From Clostridia bacterium (GTDB lineage Bacteria; Bacillota; Clostridia; TANB77; CAG-508), in NCBI GenBank assembly GCA_017515985.1, contig JAFWDV010000010.1:1-64000 (forward strand): a stretch of DNA of 64,000 nucleotides, written 5' to 3'. The position numbers and the translations under genes are program-made. The notes under the pieces were generated by a model, which did not search any database, was not told the DNA's origin, and saw nothing but the letters and a program-made list of their open reading frames with translations. Positions 1-9,128 of the stretch are shown here, piece by piece. Within the stretch, counting starts at the first letter, position 1, and each line of letters starts with the position of its first letter.

Positions 1-311
1 AAACCAATTTTCAATTGGTTTATTAAGCAAATTTAAAAATAATAAAATTTATCATTTGTCGCTTTACATTTTAAAAACTGGTATAAAAAAGAGCGGATAA
101 GCTTTTTATAACTTATCCACCCCAACTCTTGACAAAGAGCCTAATTTTGTACATAATTGGATTTTATTTTATTGAAAATGCCGATAAATGGGTGGTTCAA
201 AAACATAAAAATTAAACATGTTAAAAAATAATTTTATGACAAGTAATTTATTGCAATGATATATGCTTTATGATAAATTATACTTAAGATAAACAAAAGA
301 GGAGGTAGCAT
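1..311. other. Intergenic region at the left edge
   Basis: No gene is visible. Positions 1-21 form a short perfect inverted repeat (AAACCAATT, loop TTC, AATTGGTTT), possibly the terminator of a gene to the left. A second hairpin at about 95-118 has arms GGATAAG and CTTATCC. Near-consensus promoter boxes start at 129, and a weaker pair lies at 251-279 (TTGCAA, 17 bp, TAAATT). The ribosome site AGGAGG at 300-305 belongs to the gene starting at 312. Confidence 0.5.
129..157 (+). promoter_or_regulatory. Sigma-A-type promoter upstream of the zinc-ribbon gene
   Basis: TTGACA at 129-134, a 17-bp spacer, then CATAAT at 152-157. It would give a leader of about 145 nt before the gene at 312, or it may serve an unseen short RNA. 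The -35 box lies inside a small hairpin (CTCTT/AAGAG). Confidence 0.55.
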
Positions 312-1931
312 ATGTTTTGTAATAAATGCGGAAATAAAATTAGTGATTCGGACATTTTTTGTCCTAAATGCGGAGCAAAAGTTGCTGATATCGAACAAAA
401 TTCGACAGAAGGTTCAATTAAAGAAGATAATGTAACAAATACTGCTCAAGATAACGGTACAAAAAAGAAAGGTAAAGCTGGAATTATAATTACAATTATT
501 GTATTAATTTTGCTAGTTGCAGGTGGCGTAACAGCTTTTGTAGTTATAAAAAATACTCCAAAAAACAATGAAGATAAATCTGTATCTGAAGTTAAAAATG
601 GTGATGGTGGTAGTTCCTCAAAAACGTCAAATGTTAATTCAAATGCAGACGATCAAATGGTAAGTTTCTTTAATATGAAATATGAAAATGAATTATCTGA
701 TAAGAAGAAAGCTATTTTGGATTATTTTGATAATGATTATTTTCTATTATCATCATCAGACTATGATAGTTTACAAAGAAATACAAAGATATATAAGAAT
801 GCTAAGGTTCATTCAGGTATAGAAGTAATAAAAGTTTTAAAATCAACTGATACTGAGTGCGAACTTGTTGGTTTGTTATTTGACCCAGAAGATGATGGCG
901 ATGGTGCTATGTATACGATTGGGGATAAAAATCAATTTAAACAAAAAGTACTCCTTAAATTTAATCAACAAGACGAGAGATTTATAGTGGGTGATTCGAT
1001 TAGCTTTTACGGAAATTATGAGGATACAACAAGTGTAGATATAGATGGAGTTAGTACTATTTTACCAACTATTAGTGCCTCAAAGGTTATAAAGCTAGAT
1101 TATAGTAATTTTAATAGTGATAACTCACATAGATTTTCACTAAAAGATATAGAAAAGGTTGCAAATTACATATTCGGAAACGATATAAAGGTAAGACAGT
1201 CAGTTTATGGTGAAGATCATAATGAATCGCAACTTTTTACATATACAGTTACACTTGAAAACCAAGGAAATACTAATTTTAGAGCATTTAACATGGGAAG
1301 AGATTATGGAAATATTTTCTATAGTATGAAAGAGCTAAATAATGAAGCAAAATCTATATATAAAGATTTTAAAATAGCAGCTGATTTTGAACACTTTATA
1401 GTATCTTCATATGATTCAAGTGTTAAGCAGGTTTATATAGAGTATTACGATAAAAATTACAATAAACTATGGCAAAGAAAGTTTGATTTAACAAATCAAT
1501 ATGAAACATACAATAGCATAGTAATGTGTTTTGATTATACGAAAGATAGAATGGCTGTAAATGTTGAAAATGATTTGTATTTAATAAATCTTGAAAATGG
1601 TGAGGATGTATTTAAACCAGTACTTGTTGGGCAAGCTACTAGAGTTGTAATGCAGAAAAATGGAATTGTTTTACTAGGAACCAAAAGTAAAGATGCAATA
1701 ATGAAAATAAACTATGATGGTACAATTGCTCAAAGACTTGATGTAGATACAAATATGAAGATAACTGGTGCCGAGATACAATATGTAGATGAAAAATTAG
1801 TTATGAAAATTGCAGGATACGTAGATGATGGAGGCTCTGTAAGAAGCTTTGGCCAGTTTGGAAGAAAGTTTATAGTTATGAATGAGGATGGAACTATAGA
1901 AATGATTTCTTCAGACAATATGGGTAACTAA
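312..1931 (+). CDS. Membrane-anchored zinc-ribbon protein
   Basis: The 539-residue protein starts with a zinc-ribbon: cysteine pairs at residues 3/6 and 17/20 with CxxC spacing. A charged low-complexity linker follows, then one membrane segment (about residues 57-79), then a large extracytoplasmic region rich in beta-strand-like sequence that I do not recognise. N-terminal zinc-ribbon plus single membrane helix is a common Firmicutes layout in which the ribbon stays cytoplasmic and the C-terminal part is exported; the partner or ligand is unknown. ATG 312 is preceded by AGGAGG at good spacing. The gene is monocistronic, and yebC follows after about 100 bases. The architecture call is firm; the function is not known. 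Confidence 0.75.
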   Translation: MFCNKCGNKISDSDIFCPKCGAKVADIEQNSTEGSIKEDNVTNTAQDNGTKKKGKAGIIITIIVLILLVAGGVTAFVVIKNTPKNNEDKSVSEVKNGDGGSSSKTSNVNSNADDQMVSFFNMKYENELSDKKKAILDYFDNDYFLLSSSDYDSLQRNTKIYKNAKVHSGIEVIKVLKSTDTECELVGLLFDPEDDGDGAMYTIGDKNQFKQKVLLKFNQQDERFIVGDSISFYGNYEDTTSVDIDGVSTILPTISASKVIKLDYSNFNSDNSHRFSLKDIEKVANYIFGNDIKVRQSVYGEDHNESQLFTYTVTLENQGNTNFRAFNMGRDYGNIFYSMKELNNEAKSIYKDFKIAADFEHFIVSSYDSSVKQVYIEYYDKNYNKLWQRKFDLTNQYETYNSIVMCFDYTKDRMAVNVENDLYLINLENGEDVFKPVLVGQATRVVMQKNGIVLLGTKSKDAIMKINYDGTIAQRLDVDTNMKITGAEIQYVDEKLVMKIAGYVDDGGSVRSFGQFGRKFIVMNEDGTIEMISSDNMGN

Positions 1932-2034
1932 AATACAGTACATTAAATAAGAAATATCTAATAAAACACTACACAAATTGCAAATTATGTGATAAAATAA
2001 ACCGTGTTGATTATTTAATAAAGGAGGAGAAAAG

Positions 2035-2760
2035 ATGTCAGGACATTCAAAATGGCATAATATACAAGCCAAAAAAGGTAAAGCAGATGCAGCAAGAGGA
2101 AAAATCTTTACAAAATTAGGAAGAGAATTATTAATAGCAGTAAAAGCAGGTGGTCCTGATCCAGCAGGAAACTCTAAATTAAAAGATGTTATAGCAAAGT
2201 GTAAAGCAGCTAATATGCCTAATGATACAATAAACAATGCAATTAAAAAAGCTGCAGGTTCAACAGATTCTGCAAATTATGAAGAAATGATATATGAAGG
2301 ATATGGAACAAACGGAGTTGCGGTTATTGTAGAAGCAAGTACAGATAACAAGAATAGAACTGCTGCTGATGTACGTCATGTATTCGATAAAGCCGGAGGT
2401 AATTTAGGTACAAGTGGTTGTGTATCATATATGTTTAATAAAAAAGGTGTAATTGTTATCGATAAAGAAACAACATCACTATCTGAAGATGATTTGATGA
2501 TGATTGCATTAGATGCAGGTGCAGAAGATTTCACTTCTGATGATGAAATATATGAGATAACAACAGATCCATCAGATTTCTCTTCAGTGAGAGAAAAGCT
2601 TGAGGAGCAAGGTCTAGAGTTTTTAGAGGCTGAAGTTAAGATGGTTCCAACAACAACTGTTGATTTGGATGAAAAAGATGCTGAAAAAATGCAAAGATTA
2701 CTTGATAGCCTTGATGATTTAGATGATGTATTAAACGTTTATCACAATTGGAATGAATAA
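2035..2760 (+). CDS. yebC: YebC/PmpR (TACO1) family protein
   Basis: The 241-residue protein has the family's normal length and its signature start [20 protein letters not shown]. Members were long annotated as DNA-binding regulators; more recent work links the family to translation, relieving ribosomes stalled at proline-rich stretches. It is cytoplasmic. The ATG is preceded by AAAGGAGGAG. A strong hairpin terminator follows directly, so this is a single-gene unit between the zinc-ribbon gene and the spoIIIA operon. Nothing is unusual about it. Confidence 0.95.
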   Translation: MSGHSKWHNIQAKKGKADAARGKIFTKLGRELLIAVKAGGPDPAGNSKLKDVIAKCKAANMPNDTINNAIKKAAGSTDSANYEEMIYEGYGTNGVAVIVEASTDNKNRTAADVRHVFDKAGGNLGTSGCVSYMFNKKGVIVIDKETTSLSEDDLMMIALDAGAEDFTSDDEIYEITTDPSDFSSVREKLEEQGLEFLEAEVKMVPTTTVDLDEKDAEKMQRLLDSLDDLDDVLNVYHNWNE

Positions 2761-2782
2761 TTTGGTAATAAAATAAAATGAG

Positions 2783-2816
2783 AAAGCATACTATAGTAAT
2801 ATAGTATGCTTTTTTT
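2783..2816 (+). terminator. Intrinsic terminator after yebC
   Basis: Perfect 13-bp stem (AAAGCATACTATA with TATAGTATGCTTT), a 4-nt loop, then a run of T. It separates yebC from the sporulation operon. Confidence 0.92.
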
Positions 2817-2868
2817 GCGTGATAAAGAGATTAGTATTGCAAAAAAGCATAGATAATGGAGATGAAAT

Positions 2869-3753
2869 ATGAATTTTATTCTTAAATGTTTACCAAAAGA
2901 TTTGATAACCCAAATATTAAAGCATAATATAAATAGAATTGAAGAGATTAGAATAAGATCAGGTAAGCCAGTGCTCCTTAACATGGGCAATATAGAAATT
3001 AATCTAAAATATGTAATAAATAGCAATCAGATCGTTGGAATAGTACAAAGTATGTGTAATAACTCTATTTATGCGTATCAAAATGAAATTATGGAAGGCT
3101 ATATTACACTTCCTGGTGGGCATAGGGCTGGAATTGCTGGAAATGTTGTTATTAGCGATGGTAAGGTCACCAATATAAGTCATATATATTCATTAAATAT
3201 TAGAATTGCACATCAAGTTGAGAATGCAAGTGATGATGTGATTAGACATATACTAGATACGCAAAATAATACTATACATAACACATTAATTGTTTCACCC
3301 CCAGGATGTGGAAAAACCACTATTATCAGAGATGTAGCTAAGAGGATAAGCAATGGGATTCCTGAAATAAATTTCAAAGGGATAAATGTTTGCATAATTG
3401 ATGAGAGAGGTGAAATTGCAGCTCTTGATAAGGGAATTGCGTACAATGATGTGGGTATTAGAACGGATATATTAGACAATGTGCCAAAGAGTGTCGGTAT
3501 TAGAATGGCAATTAGATCAATGGCTCCGAAGGCAATCATTGCTGATGAGATTGGTAATAGAGATGATGTAGATATTATTAATTATGCGGTTTGTTCAGGT
3601 GTTTCATGCTTATTTACAGCGCATGGATCTTGCTTTGAAGATTTGGTTAAAAATAATGAGATATCAAAGATTATAAATTTAAAGCTATTCAAAAGGATTG
3701 TATTTCTTGATGAAAAAATAAAAGGAAAGGTGAAAAATGTAATAAACATTTAG
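2869..3753 (+). CDS. spoIIIAA: Stage III sporulation protein AA, AAA-type ATPase
   Basis: The 294-residue cytoplasmic ATPase resembles type II/IV secretion ATPases. Walker A (PPGCGKTT) lies at about residues 144-151, and a Walker B-like stretch (IIADEIG) lies near residue 225. In Bacillus, SpoIIIAA powers or gates the AA-AH channel that joins mother cell and forespore after engulfment. It is the first gene of a complete eight-gene operon. ATG 2869 has GGAG eight bases upstream. I could not identify a convincing sigma-E promoter between the yebC terminator and this start. Confidence 0.95.
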   Translation: MNFILKCLPKDLITQILKHNINRIEEIRIRSGKPVLLNMGNIEINLKYVINSNQIVGIVQSMCNNSIYAYQNEIMEGYITLPGGHRAGIAGNVVISDGKVTNISHIYSLNIRIAHQVENASDDVIRHILDTQNNTIHNTLIVSPPGCGKTTIIRDVAKRISNGIPEINFKGINVCIIDERGEIAALDKGIAYNDVGIRTDILDNVPKSVGIRMAIRSMAPKAIIADEIGNRDDVDIINYAVCSGVSCLFTAHGSCFEDLVKNNEISKIINLKLFKRIVFLDEKIKGKVKNVINI

Positions 3754-3813
3754 TTATATACATTAAAAAAATGAATATACATTATATTAAGAATTATCAA
3801 GTTGGAGGCTTTT

Positions 3814-4323
3814 ATGATATTCGTTAAGTTTATAATTCTTGCGGCAGTATTTGGGACAAGCTCTCTTATAGGCATAAAATTAGCGAGTGGGTATAAGGTA
3901 AGGGCAAATAACTTAAAACAAATGAAGAAGGCTCTAAAGATTCTTGAGGCTAAAATAACTTATACATATGACAAATTGCCGGATTTATTTCTAGAAATAT
4001 CAAACAAAATTGGTGGAGACGTTGGAAATCTATTCTTTGATGTTGGGAGAAATATGCAACTAGAATTTGCCGGTGAAGCGTGGGAGCAATGTATCGAAAA
4101 ATCAAATTTATCAATAACACATGATGATAAGGAGGCTTTGAAATCACTCGGTAAACTGTTAGGAAGTACTAATATGCAAGGACAGCTAGAGCAATTACAT
4201 TTAGTAAATGATTTTTTAGATGAGCAAATTAAGGAGGCCGTTGAAAGTAAAAAGAAAAATGAAACAATGTATAAAAAACTTGGCGTTATTGTTGGCTTAG
4301 CTGTTGTTATTGTTTTAATTTAG
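3814..4323 (+). CDS. spoIIIAB: Stage III sporulation protein AB
   Basis: The 169-residue protein has a membrane segment at each end (about residues 2-18 and 153-169) around a helical domain that resembles GspF-like cytoplasmic domains of secretion systems. An upstream in-frame TTG (3802) would overlap the ribosome site, so ATG 3814, four bases after TTGGAGGC, is the better start. It is part of the SpoIIIA channel in the mother-cell membrane. It sits second in the operon, 60 bases after spoIIIAA. Confidence 0.9.
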   Translation: MIFVKFIILAAVFGTSSLIGIKLASGYKVRANNLKQMKKALKILEAKITYTYDKLPDLFLEISNKIGGDVGNLFFDVGRNMQLEFAGEAWEQCIEKSNLSITHDDKEALKSLGKLLGSTNMQGQLEQLHLVNDFLDEQIKEAVESKKKNETMYKKLGVIVGLAVVIVLI

Positions 4324-4336
4324 GAAAGGAGCTTTT

Positions 4337-4531
4337 ATGGATGTTGATTTACTTTTTAAAATTGCGGCTATAGGAATTTTAGTTGCTGTGTTGCATCAGG
4401 TTTTGGTTAGAGCAGGAAGGGAAGATCAAGCAATGATGACAACTTTAGCGGGCGTTATAATAGTACTTACCATCGTTATAAAAGAAATTAGTGCATTGTT
4501 TTCAACGGTGAGAGCAACATTTAGTTTGTAA
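4337..4531 (+). CDS. spoIIIAC: Stage III sporulation protein AC
   Basis: A 64-residue protein with two membrane helices, the standard size for SpoIIIAC. The motif around VLHQVLVRAGREDQA, between the helices, is typical of the family. ATG 4337 follows GGAAAGGAGC. It lies in order between spoIIIAB and spoIIIAD and belongs to the membrane part of the channel. Confidence 0.93.
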   Translation: MDVDLLFKIAAIGILVAVLHQVLVRAGREDQAMMTTLAGVIIVLTIVIKEISALFSTVRATFSL

Positions 4532-4572
4532 CAATATATGCTCTTATGCAAATCTTGAAAGGAATAGATTTT

Positions 4573-4959
4573 ATGGAAGTTGCGAAGATTGTTGGCGTAG
4601 GTCTTATAGCTTTGGTAATAGTAATTATTTTGAGGCAGAATAAACCTGAATTTGTTATTTACGCGGAGCTGATGGCGGGAATAATTATTTTAACAATGTC
4701 TTTCGATAAAATAGCAATAATAATTGACTTAATTCAGAGCTTTTCAAGTAAGCTGGCTATAAGTAATAGATTTGTAATGATACTTCTAAAAATAACAGGT
4801 ATTGCTATTTTGACCGAATTTGCTGTTAGCATATGTAAAGATGCAGGCGAGAGCTCCATTGCTAGCAAGATTGAAATTGGTAGCAAAGTAATGATAGTTA
4901 CGACATCTATACCTATAGTTTCAAGCTTACTAGAGGTTGTTTTAAAGGTTTTACCATGA
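4573..4959 (+). CDS. spoIIIAD: Stage III sporulation protein AD
   Basis: A 128-residue multi-helix membrane protein. An in-frame ATG at 4546 has no ribosome site, whereas ATG 4573 has GAAAGGAA upstream and gives the start MEVAKIVGVGLIAL, which matches the beginning of known SpoIIIAD proteins. The family pairs with SpoIIIAC and SpoIIIAE in the mother-cell membrane. The gene is fourth in the operon, with 16 bases to spoIIIAE. Confidence 0.9.
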   Translation: MEVAKIVGVGLIALVIVIILRQNKPEFVIYAELMAGIIILTMSFDKIAIIIDLIQSFSSKLAISNRFVMILLKITGIAILTEFAVSICKDAGESSIASKIEIGSKVMIVTTSIPIVSSLLEVVLKVLP

Positions 4960-4975
4960 AAGTGCTGGATTTTAT

Positions 4976-6112
4976 ATGAAAATTAAGAGAGCTTTTTTAT
5001 TAATAATTTTAATATTTTTTTTTACTACGAAATATGTACAAGCTGAAGAGCTAGATAATACTATAAAAATTCAAGGTGATTCTTTGGGAGTTACAGATTT
5101 TATACAAGAATCAAATAAATATAAAAGAGAAAACTTTTCAGATATTGACTTAAATGAATTATTTAGCCATGCAATATCTGGTGATGTAGATAATAAAAAG
5201 ATTTATTTAGATATCTTTAAAATATTTGGATGCGAAATAAAGAATGAACTGACCATTTTTGCGAGCGTTATTGCCATCATAGTAATAAACAGTATCTTAA
5301 ATTGCATAACAGAAGGATTGCAGAATAAAAGTGTTTCGCAAATTGCTTTTTATGTGCAATACATACTAATTCTTACAATAGTGCTTACAAATTTTTCAAA
5401 TGTAATTGAGTCAATCAAGCAGTCTGTAAATAATATGAATGACTTCACAAATATGCTGGTGCCTATTTTGATGACATTAATTGTTTCTACCGGAAATATT
5501 GCTACTGTGAGTATGATAGAGCCGATAATTATTTTTATGATTACATTAATAGGAAATTTTATAAATAACGTTGCAATTCCACTTGTGCTTGTATCTACAG
5601 CATTGGGAATTATTTCTAAAATATCGGATAAGGTTCAGGTAGGAAAGCTTGCAAAGCAGCTGAAATCTTCAACAGTATGGATTATAGGGATTATCTTAAC
5701 GGCATTTGTAACCATAGTTTCAATAGAAGGAAATTTAAGTAAGAGCGTTGATGCAGTTACTGCAAAAACAGCAAAAGCTGCTGTATCAAATCTAGTGCCG
5801 ATTGTAGGTAAAATACTTGGAGATGCAGTTGATTCAGTAATAGGTTGTAGTAATATTCTAAAGAGCTCTGTTGGAGTTGTAGGTGCTTTTGTTGTCATTT
5901 CAATTTCAATTACGCCAATAATAAAACTGTTACTGCTTATGGGGATTTATTACTTGGGCTCTGCTGTTTGTGAACCTATAGCTGATTCAAAGATTATTAA
6001 TTTGCTAGAGCAAATGGGTGATACATTCAAAGTACTTTTAGCTCTGATGTGTAGTATGTCTTTTTTGATGATTATTGGTATTACACTTGTTATAAGAATA
6101 TCTGGCACATGA
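4976..6112 (+). CDS. spoIIIAE: Stage III sporulation protein AE
   Basis: The 378-residue protein has an N-terminal signal-like helix (residues 5-23, ending near VQAEE), a soluble stretch to about residue 85, then six or more membrane segments, the usual SpoIIIAE layout. It is thought to be a central membrane component of the feeding-tube channel. The gene is tightly packed between spoIIIAD and spoIIIAF. No ribosome site better than weak is visible before ATG 4976, suggesting coupled translation. Confidence 0.93.
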   Translation: MKIKRAFLLIILIFFFTTKYVQAEELDNTIKIQGDSLGVTDFIQESNKYKRENFSDIDLNELFSHAISGDVDNKKIYLDIFKIFGCEIKNELTIFASVIAIIVINSILNCITEGLQNKSVSQIAFYVQYILILTIVLTNFSNVIESIKQSVNNMNDFTNMLVPILMTLIVSTGNIATVSMIEPIIIFMITLIGNFINNVAIPLVLVSTALGIISKISDKVQVGKLAKQLKSSTVWIIGIILTAFVTIVSIEGNLSKSVDAVTAKTAKAAVSNLVPIVGKILGDAVDSVIGCSNILKSSVGVVGAFVVISISITPIIKLLLLMGIYYLGSAVCEPIADSKIINLLEQMGDTFKVLLALMCSMSFLMIIGITLVIRISGT

Positions 6113-6128
6113 GGTAAAGGGGAATTAT

Positions 6129-6740
6129 ATGATAGATTGGTTTAGAGGATGGGCAAAAGGAATTGTAATTGCAGTAATTATTACATCTTTGATTGAAATG
6201 ATTCTTCCAAATAATAATTCAAAAAAGTATATAAAAGTTATTATTGGTATTTTTATAGTATATACAATAATTTCACCGGCCATAACATGGTTTTCAGATA
6301 AGGATATAGATGAATTAGTAGATTCAAATGATTTTGTAGAGGCCAGTAGTAACTCATATGAAGCAAAAGAAATGAATGGTGCAAATAAGTATATAAAGAA
6401 TATTTATGTGAAAAATCTTCAAAATGATATTAGCCAAAAGTTAAAAAGCAAAGGGTATCTTGCAGATAATATTGTAGTGGAAATTTATGATGATGAATCA
6501 TATCAAATAAAAAGTATTAGCATTTCAATATGCGGAAAAGAAACTGTTTCTGATAATAAAAAGCAAGCTAGGAGTATAGTTGATACTATAAAAAAGGTCA
6601 CCATTGAGGTTAATAAAAATTGCGAGGAAATTTTGGGGACGGAGGAAAAAAATTCTGTTAAAGAATATATAAGTAAAACATATGAAATATCAAGTGAACA
6701 AGTACAAATATTGAGTGGAAAGGTGGGTGATAATAATTAA
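6129..6740 (+). CDS. spoIIIAF: Stage III sporulation protein AF
   Basis: The 203-residue protein has two N-terminal membrane helices (about residues 10-27 and 35-55) and a soluble C-terminal domain, as expected for SpoIIIAF, which has a ring-building fold related to SpoIIIAG/AH. The stop codon overlaps the start of spoIIIAG by one base. Residues 166-177 (EEILGTEEKNSV) are encoded by DNA that matches the outer end of a dispersed palindromic repeat, and nearly the same peptide occurs in SpoIIIAH. Confidence 0.9.
   Translation: MIDWFRGWAKGIVIAVIITSLIEMILPNNNSKKYIKVIIGIFIVYTIISPAITWFSDKDIDELVDSNDFVEASSNSYEAKEMNGANKYIKNIYVKNLQNDISQKLKSKGYLADNIVVEIYDDESYQIKSISISICGKETVSDNKKQARSIVDTIKKVTIEVNKNCEEILGTEEKNSVKEYISKTYEISSEQVQILSGKVGDNN
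6624..6660 (+). repeat. Dispersed-repeat half-copy inside spoIIIAF
   Basis: This 37-base stretch differs from 7574-7610 in spoIIIAH at five positions. Its segment GAAATTTTGGGGACGG is the exact reverse complement of the right end of the intergenic palindrome at 53511-53596. It is read in frame as EEILGTEEKNSV, so it causes no frameshift. Confidence 0.7.
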
Positions 6741-7336
6741 TGTTTAAAGAAAAATTCGGCAACCTAAAAAATGCATTAATTAAAAGCGAAAAGAAGGATA
6801 ATAAAAAATCAATAGAAAATCTAATTGTATTTGTTGTGATATTAGTAATATCTGTTATTGCTATTAACTATATATGGAATGATGATAAGAAAAAGAATAA
6901 AAATAGTAATAAAGTTTTGGCAGAGCAAAATATAATTAACGAGAGCAACAATACGCAAACTGGCAAAGATTTGGAAGATAAGCTAGGAAAAATATTATCT
7001 GGAATTAGTGGCGTTGGAGAGGTAAAGGTACTAATTACATATGCCCAAACAAGCGTAGTAAATCCAGTATACAATGAAGATGAGCAAGAGAGTGTTACTG
7101 AAGAGACTGATACAGGCGGAGGTAAAAGAACAATTAGCTCTAAAGCGAATAAGAAAGAAGTAGCATATTCAAATAACGATATTATAACAAAAAGTGTTAC
7201 AAGCCCGCAAATTCAAGGGGCGATTGTTATTGCTAAAGGTGCAGGAAACTCTAAGGTAAAAACTGATATTATTCAAGCTGTTGAGGCAGCGACAGGTTTA
7301 TCTACGTATAAAATTCAGGTTTTTGAAATGAATTAA
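6740..7336 (+). CDS. spoIIIAG: Stage III sporulation protein AG
   Basis: The 198-residue protein has one membrane helix (about residues 28-46) and an extracytoplasmic ring-forming domain. The stretch after residue 80 (LGKILSGISGVGEVKVLITY) is the typical SpoIIIAG region, and the C-terminus (IVIAKGAG, then AVEAATGLSTYKIQVFEMN) matches the family. It forms the large ring of the channel in the intermembrane space. The start overlaps the spoIIIAF stop (TAATG), implying coupled translation. Confidence 0.94.
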   Translation: MFKEKFGNLKNALIKSEKKDNKKSIENLIVFVVILVISVIAINYIWNDDKKKNKNSNKVLAEQNIINESNNTQTGKDLEDKLGKILSGISGVGEVKVLITYAQTSVVNPVYNEDEQESVTEETDTGGGKRTISSKANKKEVAYSNNDIITKSVTSPQIQGAIVIAKGAGNSKVKTDIIQAVEAATGLSTYKIQVFEMN

Positions 7337-7351
7337 AATGGAAAGGAGCGA

Positions 7352-7987
7352 GTGATTATACAAATTAGGTGTATATCATTTAAAAACGATATGTTAAATG
7401 TTTTGAAAAAAAATCAGATTGTAATTTTTGCGATTGCCTTAATGTTGGTAACTGTAGGTTATTTAAACTATAGTATGAATGTTGAGCAAACAGCAGAAGC
7501 ATCAGCTGAATCGGAGCAGAATCAATATGCAGGTATAGGCGATGCAAGATTAGTTAGCAATAATAATGTTGTAGAGGAAATTTCAGAGACGGAGGAAAAA
7601 AATTCCGTTTCCGAGGTGGCAAGTAAACAAGTGCCGGATACGGATGCATACTTTACAGAATCAAAACTAGAGCGTGATAAGATGTATTCAGAGATGCTTG
7701 AATCATATCAATCAATAATAGCAAATTCTAACGTATCTGCTGAGCAGAAAGCCACTGCGCAGGCTGAAATAAGTAATATTAATAAGCAAAAAAATGCTAT
7801 CATGATTGCAGAAAATTTAATAAAAAACAAAGGCTTTGAGGATATTGTGATATTTATAAATAACGAAAGTGTGAGTTGTGTAATTAAATCTGATAAATTA
7901 GAAGAGGCGGAAATAGCGCAAATACAAAGCGTTGTGCAAAGAGAGCTAAATGTTAATTTAGAAAATATACACATAAGTAATAAATAA
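7352..7987 (+). CDS. spoIIIAH: Stage III sporulation protein AH
   Basis: The 211-residue form starts at GTG 7352, which follows GAAAGGAGC closely. The alternative ATG at 7391 (MLNVLKKNQIV) aligns better with known SpoIIIAH starts but has no ribosome site. One membrane helix precedes a linker and a ring-forming domain (YFTESKLERDKMYSEMLE onward), the mother-cell half that binds forespore SpoIIQ. Residues 75-86 (EEISETEEKNSV) in the linker derive from the dispersed repeat also seen in spoIIIAF. It is the last gene of the operon. Confidence 0.92.
   Translation: MIIQIRCISFKNDMLNVLKKNQIVIFAIALMLVTVGYLNYSMNVEQTAEASAESEQNQYAGIGDARLVSNNNVVEEISETEEKNSVSEVASKQVPDTDAYFTESKLERDKMYSEMLESYQSIIANSNVSAEQKATAQAEISNINKQKNAIMIAENLIKNKGFEDIVIFINNESVSCVIKSDKLEEAEIAQIQSVVQRELNVNLENIHISNK
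7574..7610 (+). repeat. Dispersed-repeat half-copy inside spoIIIAH
   Basis: Contains GACGGAGGAAAAAAATTC followed by CGTT, nearly identical to 6624-6660 in spoIIIAF and translated in the same frame. It lies in the variable linker of SpoIIIAH, where extra residues should be tolerated. Confidence 0.7.
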
Positions 7988-8000
7988 TTTTAAATATTAA

Positions 8001-8029
8001 TTGCAATTATAAATATGTAATATTATAAT
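8001..8029 (+). promoter_or_regulatory. Promoter of the phosphate permease gene
   Basis: TTGCAA at 8001-8006, a 17-bp spacer, TATAAT at 8024-8029; the gene starts at 8064. Confidence 0.75.
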
Positions 8030-8063
8030 GACAATGGAATGACAAAAAACAAAGGAGAAAAAA

Positions 8064-9056
8064 ATGATTATTCAAGTACTTGCCATAATAATAACGGTAT
8101 TATTGATATTTACAAATGGAATGACAGATGCACCAAATGCTATTGCAACCTTAATTGGCTCTAAGGTTATGTCGTTTAAAAAGGCGTCTATAATCAGCGC
8201 TATATTTAATTTTATTGGTATTATTGTAATGAGTTTTGTAAACATATCTGTTGCTGACTGTATTAGCTCTATGGTTAGAGTATCAAGCGGAGTAGATGGA
8301 ATCTTGGTATTAATTTCGGCTATGCTTTCTGTAATAATATTTGCATTAGTTGCTATGCAATTTGGAATACCAACAAGCGAAACTCATGGCTTAGTGGCTG
8401 GTTTAACCGGTAGTGCCATAGCTGTTTATGGCTTTGAAGGTGTGAATGGAAAAGAATGGATAAATGTTGGAGTTGGACTTGTTTGGTCAATACTTGGAGC
8501 ATTTTTACTAAGCATGATTATTGGTTTGATATCTAAAAAAGCGTTAAAAAATGTTAAAGATAAAACAGTTGGTAAGTTTCAAATTTTTGGTATGTGTGCA
8601 ATGTCATTTATGCGTGGCGCGCAAGATGGTCAAAAATTTATAGGTATATTAGTTATTTATAATTTTATAGTTCAAGGGTTAGCTGTTCCAGAGTTTATAG
8701 CTCCAATGGAACATTTGCTTACCATAGTATTTGTTGCTTTTGTTATGTTTGTTGGAGTTTGTATAGGTGGAGAAAAAATAGTCGAAAACATAGGTAGCAA
8801 CGTTACAAATTTAAGTCAGAAACAAGCATTAAGTAGTGATATTGCAACGGCAGTTACCTTATTTTGTGCTAGTTTAAATGGTTTGCCCGTAAGCACAACT
8901 CATGTAAAAACAATGTCTATTATTGGCGTTGGGAAATGTAGTAAACAGCCAATATGTAAAAAGGCAGTTGTTGATATAGTAAAAGCATGGGTGCTTACAT
9001 TCCCAGTGTGCCTAGTTCTTTCATTTGTACTTGCAAAAATTTTTGTTATATTTTAA
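8064..9056 (+). CDS. pit: PiT-family inorganic phosphate permease
   Basis: A 330-residue membrane protein with about ten helices and the two PiT signature repeats: NGMTDAPNAIATLIGSKVMS near residue 15 and NGLPVSTTHVKTMSIIGVG near residue 275. The family moves phosphate, usually as a metal-phosphate complex or with a cation, down the proton or sodium gradient. The gene has its own promoter and an AAAGGAG ribosome site. No PhoU-like partner gene is adjacent, although many Firmicutes have one. Confidence 0.93.
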   Translation: MIIQVLAIIITVLLIFTNGMTDAPNAIATLIGSKVMSFKKASIISAIFNFIGIIVMSFVNISVADCISSMVRVSSGVDGILVLISAMLSVIIFALVAMQFGIPTSETHGLVAGLTGSAIAVYGFEGVNGKEWINVGVGLVWSILGAFLLSMIIGLISKKALKNVKDKTVGKFQIFGMCAMSFMRGAQDGQKFIGILVIYNFIVQGLAVPEFIAPMEHLLTIVFVAFVMFVGVCIGGEKIVENIGSNVTNLSQKQALSSDIATAVTLFCASLNGLPVSTTHVKTMSIIGVGKCSKQPICKKAVVDIVKAWVLTFPVCLVLSFVLAKIFVIF

Positions 9057-9065
9057 AAATATAGG

Positions 9066-9095
9066 TTGTCATATAAATGTTACTAATGTTATAAT
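9066..9095 (+). promoter_or_regulatory. Promoter of the gene at 9129
   Basis: TTGTCA at 9066-9071, an 18-bp spacer, TATAAT at 9090-9095. Confidence 0.7.
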
Positions 9096-9128
9096 ATGAA
9101 GTATTAAATCGTAGGAAGGGTTTTATAA

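Noticed and set aside
2841..2868. Sigma-E promoter directly before spoIIIAA
   Set aside because: CATAGATAA resembles part of a -10 element, but no -35 fits at the right distance and the start would lie on the ribosome site.
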